Positions 1 through 13,400 of a stretch of DNA of 64,000 nucleotides are shown here, piece after piece. A model generated the notes under the pieces. That model did not search any database and was not told the DNA's origin. It worked only from the letters and a program-made list of their open reading frames with translations. Positions within the stretch are counted from its first letter, which is position 1; each line of letters opens with the position of its first letter. The position numbers and the translations under genes were made by a program. The DNA lies in assembly GCA_032622095.1 (NCBI GenBank), contig CP136065.1, positions 151,905,577 to 151,969,576 of the forward strand, written 5' to 3'. This DNA is from Siphonodentalium dalli. Taxonomy: Eukaryota > Mollusca > Scaphopoda > Gadilida > Siphonodentaliidae.

Positions 1-22
1 TTTCAATTAATTTTATTCTCAA

Positions 23-1035
23 TTAACCCTTTGAACCCGTAACACCTATATTTCGGTGCAAATGAAGAGTGACTATATCCCGTAAGACCGATATTTCGGT
101 GCAGCGACGACATGAGTGATTTATATTTAGATGGCATCCGGATATGTCAGCATTGCCCATGGGCCATGGGTTGAAATATATGTGCATGCGCATATCATAT
201 AATCTACAAAGAACTTATAATATTTTAATAAACTGGCATATATGGCATATAGTGTCATGTTCCACATGTTTGTGGAACAGACACAATTTAGACAAATAGT
301 TTCAGTTTAAATTACCCTCTCGTATATTAATCAGTGTTCTGCCACATATGGGGAAGGCTCTATCACATATCAAGTTGATTTATTCGTGCATGCACAGAGC
401 ATCACAATGAGAAATAAATGGTTTACAGCATACTTGTACACAACAGACCGACTAATATATATTTAAATGTTCCATATACACGTCAGCGGTGGAGAGGACA
501 TGTATATGGAATGGTTACCCGCCAGTATCGGGTAGGAATATATGCGCATAGCATTGGCTATATTTCACAAAAAACATGCATTTTTAAGTTAAAATACCAC
601 TGAATGGTTAGTGCAATGGTGTCATACGATCATTTGTGGTATTTGCTTAGCAACCGTTGCTATCCTTAAATAAGACATTTGGTTCACTCTTCTGGTCGGG
701 TATATCTCAAATTTTACATCATGATATTACCTGCATCGAAAACGCAATCACTGGCCTTGCATTATGATGCTATATAAGCTATAATTGCATTTTCCAATCA
801 ATTCCAGTAGTTGCCTAGCAACTGTTACCAAGGAGTTGCTGCGTGACAAAGTCTCTCGATCTTATAATGATCAGTGTTCCAATGGGGCCAAACCTGTAAA
901 GTTTCAGACCTGTGTCACAATTTAAACATAACCAATGTCATGCGACAAGACACTATCTAATTTAAGGGAAAATACCACTGGGAGCCCCGGGTCAGGGTGT
1001 CGGTCGCTGTGGGGTGTCAGTGTTCAAAGGGTTAA
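23..1035. mobile_element. piggyBac-type MITE, TTAA target duplication
   Basis: TTAA at 23-26 is followed by CCCTTTGAACCC, and the far end has its inverse (GTTCAAAGGG) followed by TTAA at 1032-1035. The interior around 590-860 is the reverse complement of part of the element at 28597-29777 (shared stretch near AGCAACCGTTGCTA), so both are one family. No coding remnant is visible in this copy. It occupies nearly all of the window upstream of the first hydrolase exon. Confidence 0.82.
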
Positions 1036-1291
1036 GAAACAGTTTTTTTTTCTTTTGTAAACTTAATGCATGTGTGTTCAATGATGTTGATTATAAAATA
1101 AATTTTTATTTTTATTTCTCTTGTGAGCACAAAAATTGGCATAAAAAATTCTAGTTTAATATGAATTCAAATTGGCAGCATTGAATCGTGAATTTCCAGC
1201 AGTAAAGAACTGCTAGGGTTGAAAAATTGGTCACGTATATGCCAATTTAATATTAAAACTTAAGTCTGCCTCCAATACCTCTTATTTGCAG
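1036..1291. other. intron remainder
   Basis: A+T-rich sequence between the element and the first visible exon, ending in a polypyrimidine tract and acceptor. No initiator exon was recognised. Confidence 0.5.
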
Positions 1292-1483
1292 AAATAACTT
1301 ATCGTCTGGACTGGAGACTGGAGGGAGTTTCTCGGCTTACTATAAAGGCGAACTCGCTGTTAACCTCTGGGGAGGATATGCTGACAAAAAGGCTCACCGC
1401 CATTGGAAAAAAGACACAATTTCATGTTTATTTTCGACAACCAAAAGTCCTTCGTCTGTCGTGATTGCGCATATGGTTGACAG
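1292..1483 (+). CDS. hydrolase exon 1 (first visible), carries SxxK
   Basis: The acceptor is TTTGCAG and the donor CAG/GTAAAT. The first base completes a codon split with an upstream exon that was not found. The frame reads GSFSAYYKGELAVNLWGGYA and continues to CLFSTTKSPSSVV, with the SxxK nucleophile motif STTK. The exon ends with two bases of an Arg codon, matching the single leading base of the next exon. Confidence 0.93.
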
Positions 1484-4400
1484 GTAAATTTATGACAGCA
1501 TTGACATGTCTTATTTGAATCTACAGTCAATTGCAGTGAATTGCTTATTTATTAATTGCATATTTATGATCATTTGTATAAAAGTAGCATGCACCCTTAC
1601 ATTTGCATAAAGATCACATGGTATCCTGCTTTATTGCTTAGTAAAATTGCCATAAAAGCATCCTAAAACTAGCAAAAAATCAGACATAATGGGGTTGAAT
1701 TGGTAATTATTTTAATGTGTTCGATAACCATCGTGTTTTAATTTATATTCCTTTTTATGATGTCCATGTTCACGAAAATAACAGCACAATATGGTGTTCT
1801 GACTGCTTTAGAAGTGAATCTTTTATTCAGGTGATTTGCAGAATTTTCTAGGAATGCAGCCGCCAGATTAGATAATTTGGCAGCGACATCGCAACTCGAG
1901 CTGTTTGCAGGCAAATGGTGGAGTGATTTCATCATTTTTATTGATGTAAAATATAAGGAGTATTATCCCTTTCATGATGGGAGTTGAGCTTGTGCAGCAT
2001 TAAAGATTCTGTGCCAGTGCATTCTCTTTTATATTTTTGTTAAGTGCGCATTTTTCATCGCGGTGACAATAGATTGTTTTGGCTGTGGTTGTTATTTACA
2101 TTTCCTTCATGTTTTTGCTTTCCTTCAACATTTGTTCAGCTGCTAGTTGTTACCTTTTGCTGTCTCATGAAGTTTGACTTGATATATTTTCAATGCTGTG
2201 CAACCGGCCATGGAAAGGTTACTCACTCCAGCCTGAATACATAATACAGAACATAGCACCATTCTTACTGTCATATGTCTGAGTTTGCTATAGGCCTTTA
2301 CTGGTACGATGTTTCCAAAGTACGAAACCTGCGTGTTCAAGACCGGCAATACTGCTTCATCACCTAGTCTCAGCACTGTCGATCGATTCAGCACTTCTGA
2401 ATTGGCTTTCCATTTGGGGTAAAACAAAATATGGCCTAAAGTTTAGCCAAATGAGATTTGCCAATTTGGCCGACAGTATGAACCCTGGGGATATCTGATC
2501 TTGTATCTAGACTGATCTTGCTGATGTGGCACTCAAAACATATTTTGTTTTCTGTAATGTGCTGTTAATTTGAGGTCATACCAGCTATGCCAATCTAAAC
2601 ATTTTAACTGTTCTTGGTATCTTTATGTCAAACTAGCTTGCTGTATATGTAATTTGAGCAGAGAGATATCAAGCCATAACTACATGAATGATTTGCCAAG
2701 GTGACCAACAAACAGGTGTGAAGAAATTATTTCAAATGCAAATAATGTACGTTCACATTATGTGGCAGTGCGATCCAAAGACATCACACTACAAAATGAG
2801 CTTGCCAACTACTGAGGCCACTGTTTTTTTTGTCCCCCAAAAATAAATTTCGGGGGACTTTAGAAATCAGTACCATCTGGCTGATCCGGTCGTAAGCACA
2901 ATAACTCAAACAAATGTTATCCGTTTTCAATAATTATTAGTTGAGTTTTGACTTATGGTTTGACGAGGGACGGTTGGCGGCGGACCTAAAGAATGCCTTA
3001 TAACTTTGACATTTGTGAACGGATTAAAAAAAAATTTGGTATGTGAGTTGCTCCCAATGACTATTTACTGCCTGTAGAAAATGAGTCATGTCCGAACTTT
3101 TTGACAAGAGTTATCCATCTTTGATTACTTTTTTTTTAGTTTTTCACTGTTAGCGCAATAACTCACGCAAATATTAACCAATTTCAACAATATTTGGTAT
3201 ATTAGACTCTTGCAACAATATCTCGTACGAGTTCGAAAACCAGGTTTGTCCTAAATTTTATTCCGGAGTTATGGGTCTTAGTTTGTCTATTTTTAGCAAT
3301 GTTATCACCGTTAGCGCGATAACTCGATGAAATATTAACCGATTTCAACAATATTTGGTATATGAGTCTCCGGCAACGATATCTCGGACGAGTTCGAAAA
3401 CCAGGTTTGTCACAATTGTTTTTCGCAGAGTTATGGGTCTTCGTTTGTCTATTTTTAGCAATGTTATCACCGTAACTGAACTAGCGCGATAACTCAATGA
3501 AATATTAAGCGATTTAAACAATATTTGGTATATGAGTCTCTTGTAACAATATCTCGGACGAGTTCGAAAACCTGGTTTGTCCGAATTTTTTTTCCGCAGT
3601 TATGGGTCTTAGTTTGTCTATTTTAATAATTTTTTTATCACCGTTAGTGCGATAAATCCATGAAATCTAAACCGATTCAATTGATATTTGGTATATAGGT
3701 CTATTGCAATAATATACCACCGTCTGACTTTTTTCCCGGAGTTGTGCACCTTATTGGCAGAAGTTTGGTTTGACTGCCAAAAAACTCGACAAAAGCATCT
3801 TAGATGTGTACCCCTTGTTTATTTATGAGTTGGTTGCCACAATATCTCGGGAAGAATTCGAAAACCAGTTCGTCCCATTTTTCTTACCTGAGTTGTGCTT
3901 CTTAGTTCGACGATTTATCGCAATTTTTATGTCGTGAGCGCAATAACTCAAACAAAGATTAACCGATTTCAATAATTTTGTTGATGAGTTGGTTGCCACA
4001 ATATCTTGGATGAGTTCTAAAACGAGTTCGTCAGATTTTTTTTTTACCTGAGTTACCTTAGTTTGATGATTTTTTCGCCACTTTTGTTTATCGTAAGTGC
4101 AATATCTTGAACAAATATTAACCAATTTCATAAAAAATTTTGGTTTATGAATTGGTTGGTTCAGTCCAAATATTTTTTGAACCAAATATTTTTGACTGTA
4201 CGTGTTATGTCTTATTTCGACTTATTTTGAAATATTTGAGGTTTTCATTGGACTTAGAACGCACACAATTCTTGGTTTCTGAATTATTACTTTTAGTTAT
4301 GTTTCTTTAATCGGAGTGAAACTTGTTATGTGGATTAAATAATTTTACGCCTAACACTGCCAATCTCGGAGTTAGCCACCGTGGAGTTAGCCAATCTTGG

Positions 4401-7400
4401 AGTTAGTCTCTGTTTTGGGGACACTGTGGTTGGCGACCTTTTATTTTATTAATATTAATATAAATTTTATTAATTATTTTTTAAGATAGGGTAGGCGGGA
4501 AAACAAATAAAATAAAAATTATTTTGAATTTTGTTCATGTTTATATAAAAAAATCAGGTAGGAAGATAAAAACAAATTTTAAATCGTCATTCGCTTTTGA
4601 TATATATATTTTAGGGACCTGTTGAATTACAATGAGAAAGTTGCAAAATATTGGCCGAATTTTGCTCAGAATGGCAAGAAGGACATAACACTTGAACAAC
4701 TGATGAGTCATCAGGTTGGTTTGTTTCTATATTCAGATTTCAAATCACCCCCGTGCCTTTTGTGTATCCATCGCATCCCATGCCATCAGTTAGATCGACA
4801 CACAAGCCTGAGCTTAGTGTGCCTGTCACTTGCATAATGAGGTCCCCAGAGGGTGAATTTAGTGACACTATCTCGCATAGTGGGCTAGCATCACTAAATT
4901 CACCTCTGGGGACATCATTATGTTATGTGAGACATAGACCCAGATTGAAGTTCCCAAATGATGAATATTGTGATGTACACCCATTGGGAACCTCGATTAT
5001 GCAACATGTTGTTTGTCAATTTGGGGATATAGAGAAACTAAACTAAAAAAGAAATAGAATCTATGTGAAGAAGTTTCTATAGAAATTTGATAATAAAGAA
5101 ACTTTCCACAGAAGATGAGGCCTATGCGGGATAGCATCACTAAATTCACCCTCTGGGGACTTCATTCTGCAAATGACAGGCACACTAAACTCAGGCTTGT
5201 AGACACACCAGTTCCAGGTTCCATTTATGCGTGGATAAAGTCAAATGGCAGAATAGGACGGAATGTGGAATTAAGTGAGAATCTGCTGAACATAATTTGT
5301 AATGGTGCGAAACATGCAATTCCTCTAAAAAAATATCACTTTAGAGTGCTCTTTTTTGGTGATAATAGAAAGCTTGATATTTGCCCGAAACGAATATAAA
5401 TTAGCCCCACCACTCACCAAAAACCAAGTCATGCAAGTATTCGGCCATCAACTGACATACCCTAACACAAGAAAAGTAAACTTTCTACGACTCGGGGAAT
5501 TGTGATGCAATTTCTGTTCAGCGATTTGTCATACATTGTTCCATATTCCATCCCATTTAGCTATCTGTCCTATCGTCTGCATATATATGATGTGCAGAGG
5601 GCTTCAGCTTAACCCTTTATATACTAAATACTCATTGATAAGTAGTTCCCTTAGGAAATGTTCAGATAATAATCATTATCTGAACATTTTCACCTTAAAT
5701 ATGAATCCTACTTGTAGCACTTATCTTATTGTCTGCTTGTCTTACCTGAACGTCTCTCCAGATGAATATTAGACCATTCCAATGAATACTTTTATAACTG
5801 GGCTGGAGTAACCATTTAGTATAGAAAGGCTTAAAAGAATGGATTAGGGAGAATTCACTGCACTTAGCAGCATCATCTGGGAAAATCGATGAAAATTTAC
5901 CAGAAAATAAGTTCCTTTGTATTACAGAATCAAGAGGATTAACTGTTTGTAGCTATGGAAACACTTATGCCTGCCTTGTAAATGAAAAAAATATACATTT
6001 TTTATGGCTTTAATATTCATATTTTTTTTCAAATTATAAGTTTACTCACCTGAGTCAAGAGGGTATCTTGCCAAATCATTAACCTTTATTTTACTAAATA
6101 GGTTCTTCCATCAGTTATAAAAGATTAGATTGGAATGATCTATTTTACTCACCTGGAGGGATTTTCAGGAAATATAAGCAGATGACATATAATATAATTG
6201 CAGAAGGATTCCTATTCATTGGCAAGAAATGTTCAGATAATAAGTTAAACAAACTGTCTATACTTATTATAACTACTCGTAAATGAGTATTTAGTAAACA
6301 AATGGCAAAGAATGACAACTTTTTTATGATATGATAAATAAACTCATATTAAAAATAAAAGATTCATTCAATTACTGCCGTGTGGATAGTGGAAAGCAGT
6401 TAACCCTTTCATGACGGGAGCCATGCTGGTGCAGCATTAAAGATACTGTGCCAGTGCATTCTCTTATATATGTGAGTCTACCATAGGGAGCCTCACATAT
6501 ACAAGAGAATGCACTGGCTTACAAGTTTAAGGTACATATTGTTAGGCCAATGTACATGTATTCTCTTATATATGTGCGGCTCCCACAGGGTTTTCTCAAC
6601 ATTTTAGGAAGGGTTAACTAATTTTAATCAATTCGTTTAGACTGTGCAGAGGTAATATATAAAGAAAGGATATGAGTGCAATTTATTATTATTCTGTTCA
6701 TGACACACTTTTTATCATTATAATTCATTGAATAGTCTATTTGGACACAGAAGATACTAAAATTATGACAAGATAAAATATCTTGTGGATAGTGTAGAAA
6801 CGATTAATCAACTAGTCGAAATCGATGCGATTATTAAATTAGTCGATCCCGAAATCTGCTAGTCAACTAGTCGGGGGAAAAAGCAGTACCTATGTGCTAT
6901 CATGACAGCAGTGCCATTGCACGGCCATATTATCATGTAATCTGTAACAGTTAACACATATTAACTTCTTTAAGCCTTATTGCATCGTTCCTTTAACGAT
7001 GCCACTGCCAGTGACCTGAACTGAACGCAATGTATGCACGTGTAGGCGCAGTTTCTTTTATGTTGATCATCAAAGACATGTTCAAAGTGTCGCTGCCGAC
7101 TGAACAGTGTCTAGTTCCATGGGACACAATTGACCAGTGATAACTTCTCACTGTCTCACGTGTAATACTAGAGTAATGATGCAACAAAATGGCTTCAATG
7201 ATATACGAAACATAATTCGCGACAAGTCAAGCTAGTAAAGCCAACTCAGTAACTGAATAAATTCTAGATCATTCTTATACCCCTACCCCCCCAACCCCCA
7301 CCCCCGTGACACATGAGGCGCCAATTCAGACAGACAATAGAACACACCCGACATCTCGTTAGCAAGACTTATGAACGAGACTTGCCTATTTATTTCCAGG

Positions 7401-10400
7401 TTACCGGTGACAATTTTTGTTTAAATAAAATGTTTTTATTACCTGCATTCCCCAAACCGTGAGATTATATGGAGGTTGCAGGAGAGCCGGGTTTAATACA
7501 TCAAATTGGGAGACTCACGGGCAAAACGGAGATTACATAGTTCACGTGCTTTCCGTTTGAACGTTCTGACACGGAAGAGTTGGATACTCGAAACTGCGAT
7601 GCCACATGGCCCATTTTATACGTCATATGGGCATAGAAACAGGAACTCTTAGAAGGGGTCCGACTAGTAGTCGATTACCTCTGGCGACTAGTCGATTCCT
7701 TAAAATCGCTAATCGTTTCAACACTACTTGTTGATGATCCATATATGTGTTGTCCGACATTTTGACAGTCACCGACCTGTGACAGTTTTATTCAAGTGTT
7801 TTGGTGTTCATGTAGAACAAAATAGTTTGCTATTGGACGGAGTTAAGAGCTGTCAACATGTGTGTGCTGTCACCGTGGGCATAGGTGTGACATTTCCAGT
7901 TATATTTTACTGAGAAATCGTTATAAATCACCTATACTAAATATTTATTAACCTACTTCAACCCACGAAACACATTAAAAGTAAACAAAATATAGACTTT
8001 TATCCTTTCTTTACTAAATGCTCATTGACGAGTAGTTGTTATATCTCATGAAATGTTAAGATAATAATTTCAGCAAATAACCATATTAAATGAATATTTG
8101 CCACCAATGAATAGGATTCATTCTGCACTTTCTATTATATATAGTCTACTTATAGCAACCACCAGCATGCTGCAGGTGCGCATGGTTGTTTACACCTTAG
8201 GTGCAGGTAAATGACATCATATATATTTTTTCTATATCTATCAGTGATTTTTCAAAGATCGCGGGTAAGGAATTTGGAGAAATTGTCAACGGACTTCCGG
8301 TTAGCAACAGTGTGGAGATTGCCAAAGCGTGGAATCGGGAATGGACCATCGGGATGAAAATGAAATTACCTACTTCTCAACTTAAGAAAATTCCTATTAG
8401 TTTCTTTTAGTTCAATTTCGTTGGATAACTTAATGAAAACCAGCGAAGAAGTCATGACACGTTTCTGATGTCATTTTGGATTTGCGGACCAGAATCCAGA
8501 TAAGATTGCACAATCCACGACAAGTCTTGTCATGTGTTACTGCATGATGTTACATAAATTATTCTTAGCGTTATGTCGCCGATAAAAGGAATTTGAGGCA
8601 CAACTTGTGTGGTTGCTCCACTACATGTCACGTACAATTCATATTATATTTCCTGAATATCTCTCCAAATGAATAATAGTCCTTCCAGTGTATACTTTGA
8701 TAACTGATGTGAGATTCCATTTAGTAAAGAAAGTGTTAATATAATCATGAAGATTATGTATATAGGCCTTTAAATGTTTGTTTTATCTTTTCAAAGGCAG
8801 GTCTTTGTGCATTAGATGAGCCATTCAGATTTTCACTTATTAGAGATGATCCTGAGAAGCTGTGTGAATTGCTAGAGAAACAGAAGCCTCTCTGGGTACC
8901 TGGTACGTTTTATTGCATATATATTTAAAGTGCCATATAACATTCAAACCGTATTAGGTTAAACTTCATAATATCTTGCTATTACAACATTTCGGAGATC
9001 AAAATAGGTCTTTTTTCTGGTACCACTATCTACAACAACAACAACATTTCTAGGAAACTCGTTTTGAAGGTTCCTTAGCACTGCTGTTCCTAAACAAATG
9101 CATGAGAAACATCTGGTGTTACACATATTTCACATAAATTATTGTTTTAAAAGATAAATTTTAATATAAAAATGTAACAATGTTCTAAAAATAGCCACAT
9201 AATCTGTCCCAATTCATAGAAATAATTCATAGAAAATTTCATTTACTAGCGACAGAAGCTCCAGTTGACTGGTTTACTGACGAATAATTATTATTTTACA
9301 TCCAAGGAATCTATACGAAAAGTTCAGGAAGAGATACACCATCATTCTGCATGGCCTCATCTGTTATGGGCAGAGCTGTTAAGTTTCGCGGATTGTCCGT
9401 GAGACTCCCGGGTAGTCATGGCAATTCCGCAAATACGGATAACCCCCAATTTCTCACGAATTCAGCTAAACCCAGCATTCGAAATCCAAATAAACGATGT
9501 TATTTTATTTTTCAAGTTTTCCTGCTTATGCGGGAAGGGATTTCCTTATTTCCGGTACCATAAATACCCACACATTAACATTCACAGAATATATACCGTC
9601 GGTAGCTTTTGATGTTCCCTCCGTTCGAAGACTGATCAGTGGTGGCCTGTGACAGATATTAATTTATTTTCACACTCTGGTGAAGCCACATGTATAAGGG
9701 TGTTGTTATAGTATACAATACGTATAATCACAAGTGTGCAGCTGTATTGTAAGGCCCCTTGATGAACATTTCTAAGTATCAGATTAGTGGTATGCATTGC
9801 GAATGTAATGTGTCAATTTCATTTGCGGGTAAAACGGGTCAGTTTCGGTTTCACACATACATGTCCAGTGGTAACCTGTGTAACTCAGGTTCGTATTTAC
9901 TTATTTAAAAAAGTTTCTTCTTAAAATTTGTTAATAAATGATGGAATGTGTCCATTTCTTTTGGGGGTTAAACCGTAAGATGAGTCCATTTTGTAGTTTA
10001 TTCTGATGTTGTACTTTTGGCTTCACGCATATCTGGCTGTATCCGGTAGAATTCTGAGTAGCTTTACTTAGTTTATACGAAGTGTCTGTTTCTTTCTCTT
10101 CAATAAATGGTGGTGGTCTCTCGATTAACACAGGTGGAATTTGTCTTTTGAACCGAAAATTAGGTGGTAATGTTTAACAAGTGATCGCCCATTGCAGGTG
10201 ATATATAGAATAAACCAGTCGGTGAACAGGAAATGCGGTCGCAAGTTGGAGGTGGCCCGTCCCGCAAAATTTTCCCGGATTGCTATTTTAAAACTTAAAA
10301 ACATGTCTGGTTATGGAAAACCTACACTCAGATTTAAGTTCCCAGGTGGTGATGTGCACCTCAATTATGCACTTTGTCATCTGTCAAAAAGAAAAAGAAA

Positions 10401-13400
10401 CTTTCTAAGAAGTTTCTAAAGAAACTAAAAAACTTGTTAATTTGATAATAAAGATACTAGTACTTTCCAGAGGAGATGAGTAAGCAGAATGAGGTCCACA
10501 GAGGGTAAATTTAGTGGTGCTATCCTGCTGTATGGGGTAGCATCACTATATTCACCCTCTGGGGACCTCATTCTGCAAATGTCCGGCACCATATTTTGAG
10601 GCCTGTTGAACATTCCTATAAATAATTTAGTGGATCAAGTAACAATTGAATAGTTCAGTGTCCATCCATCTTTACAGGTGAAGGTCATGGTTACCATGCA
10701 ATCACATTTGCTCTGTACCTGGACCAGATAGTCAGGAAAGTCGATCCTCAAAGGAGGAACTTATCACAGTATTTCAAGGATGAGATTGCGGAACCATTTG
10801 GTTAGTATTTACAATCCACACAAAATATCAGATCAAAATGCATAGAACTTCATAGATTGTAAGAAAATCAAAATCCATTTTTCATGATTTGTGGAGTGAT
10901 TGATTGCAAATGTTGGTAAAAAAACTACCAAGATTATCAGTCCAATTATGGTATTCAGGCCTCATATGGTCGTTTGCAGAATGAGGTCCTGAAAAGGGTG
11001 AATTTAGTGATGCTACCCCACACAGTGGGCTAACGTCACCAAAATATTCCTCTGGGGGACCTCATTCTGCATGGCCTCATCTGCTATGGGAGACGTAGAC
11101 ATATTTTAATTTCCCAGATGGTGTTGTGCCCCATTGGGCATCTTGTTTATGCATTGTGTTGTCTGCCAGTTTGGGGATATAGAGAAACAAAACTAGAAAT
11201 GAAAAAGAATAATTCTAAAGAAAAAAAACTTGTTAATTTGACAATAAAGATACTTCCAAATAAGATGAGGCCTAAACAGAATGAGGTCCACAGAAGGTGA
11301 ATTTAGTTATGCTAGTCCACTGCGGTGTATGGGAGACTTGCATATAAGAGAATGAACTGTCAATGGATCTTTAATGCTGCTCCCGTCATGAAAGTTTTCT
11401 GTATATTTTTCACAAACTTTCATTCTGAATTCTTGGTATTCATGTTGTCCACATGATTCCTGCCCATGGTTATTCAACTCAATTTGAAGATATTGAGTGT
11501 AATCATTAAGATGGCGCAGAGTTGGGTTATTTCCATATTAATGCATGGTCGTAGCAAATTTGTCAGAAATTTTATCTTCCCGAATTGAAGTTACATCATC
11601 AAACTTATGGATTTATTGAAAAACTAGAGTACTTATCTGATACAAGTACTGGTTTATTTTATTTTTGGTAAAGATCCATTTAATTTTTGAGTTGCCAATT
11701 TTTTTTTTTTTATAGTGCCTCGGTTTTAATAACAATCTATGCCATAAAATATCATTAAAATACTATAATTCATCACCATTTGGAACGTCTGTGTCTCAGA
11801 AGGTGCCCATAGAGTAATAGAAAATAGTTGAAATCATAGAAATATTTCCCCCGTTGCGGCTCCCAGAATGCAACAGAATTCAAACAAACAATTTATTTTC
11901 AAATGAAGGGGAATAACTCTATATCTTTAAGATATATAGTTATTCCCATTCCATCTGATTCCATTGAAAATAAGGAAACTTAAGCAGAACACACGTCGGT
12001 ATCTCAACAAAAACATGTTCAAAGTTTATTACACCGAATATGTTGATAATACAGTACAATGTTTTGAAGCTTCCTCTTTCAAATGATATATAATATGGCA
12101 TATATTATATATAAAATGATCTGGGGGTTCGAAAATTAAGTGAGCGTTTGAAGAAATTTTGGATACTTCCTATCAAACTGACCTGGTGTTCAAAAGAAAG
12201 TCCATGTTCATACTTTATCAAAATGAAAATATTTGAACCAATAAACCAGTGATTGTACAATATCACATCAAAATATTAGCTTTCTGTTTTTGTGATTTTC
12301 ATGAGAATTGAGCTGCAGCTTGATTAAATTTAGTTTTTAGAAATAACTTTTCTATTAAGAAATATTTAACCTAATTCTGAGGTATGAATTATCTGCCTAT
12401 GAAATCCAACAATACCATTAACTAAAGTTAACCCATCCATGAATGGAGCTTCCTGAAATTTTGCAAAAACCATGTGCCAATGCATTCTCTTAGCTACAGG
12501 GTTTGCGCTGGATGAAAATGTTTTGCCAAATAAAATTATTTTTTGCCATTTAAAAAAAATATTTCCCAAATTTAATCGCGCTTATAATTGGGGAAATTAT
12601 TGTGTTTTATCTTTGTTATATACTTTAAAAACTAACCACAGACACAGGTAAAATGACCTAGTGGCAAAACAAGTTAGTATTATTAATAAATATCAAAGTA
12701 GCAATAAATATCTAAGCAACACCTGCCTGGAAACTACATTTACCGGTAATGTTGCTACACAGTCATCAAGCATACATATTATTTCTCCTTGTATCACTGC
12801 TGAAATCAACGAGCCATAAATTAATCCAAACAGACAAAGGGAGGATTAACTGTCAAAACAAATTAATATTATTCTTATGCGGTATCTACATTGAGAACAT
12901 GTTACCAAGTACATGTACTTACAACAGCCTCAGTGAAAATTTACAGAACATTGCTTTTTTCGAACTGACATTTTAACCATGATTGATTAGCTGTTTGATG
13001 AAACTTTGATTATGACAGAAAGATGGGATTACCTTTTTGTGAAAACTAAAGACAGTTACATATAACTGTAGACATAACACTGCTGACTGCACTACATGTA
13101 AATTGATATATAGATAGATAGATTTCTTGTTTTGGTTTCCCATTGTATTGTCTGTGTAATTCGGCACACATGATGAATAACCCACTTTCGATGATGTTTT
13201 ATGACTAGATAATTCACATCCCATAATTAAAAAACACACTTGCAAGCGGCAGTGCGAACCCTGCTTATATATGCGAGTCTCCCATAGGGAGCCTCGCATA
13301 TATAAGAGCATACATTGGCCTAACAATATTTACCTTGACCTTGTAAGCCAGTGCATTCTCTTATATATACGAGGCTTCGTATGGGAGACTCACGTATATA

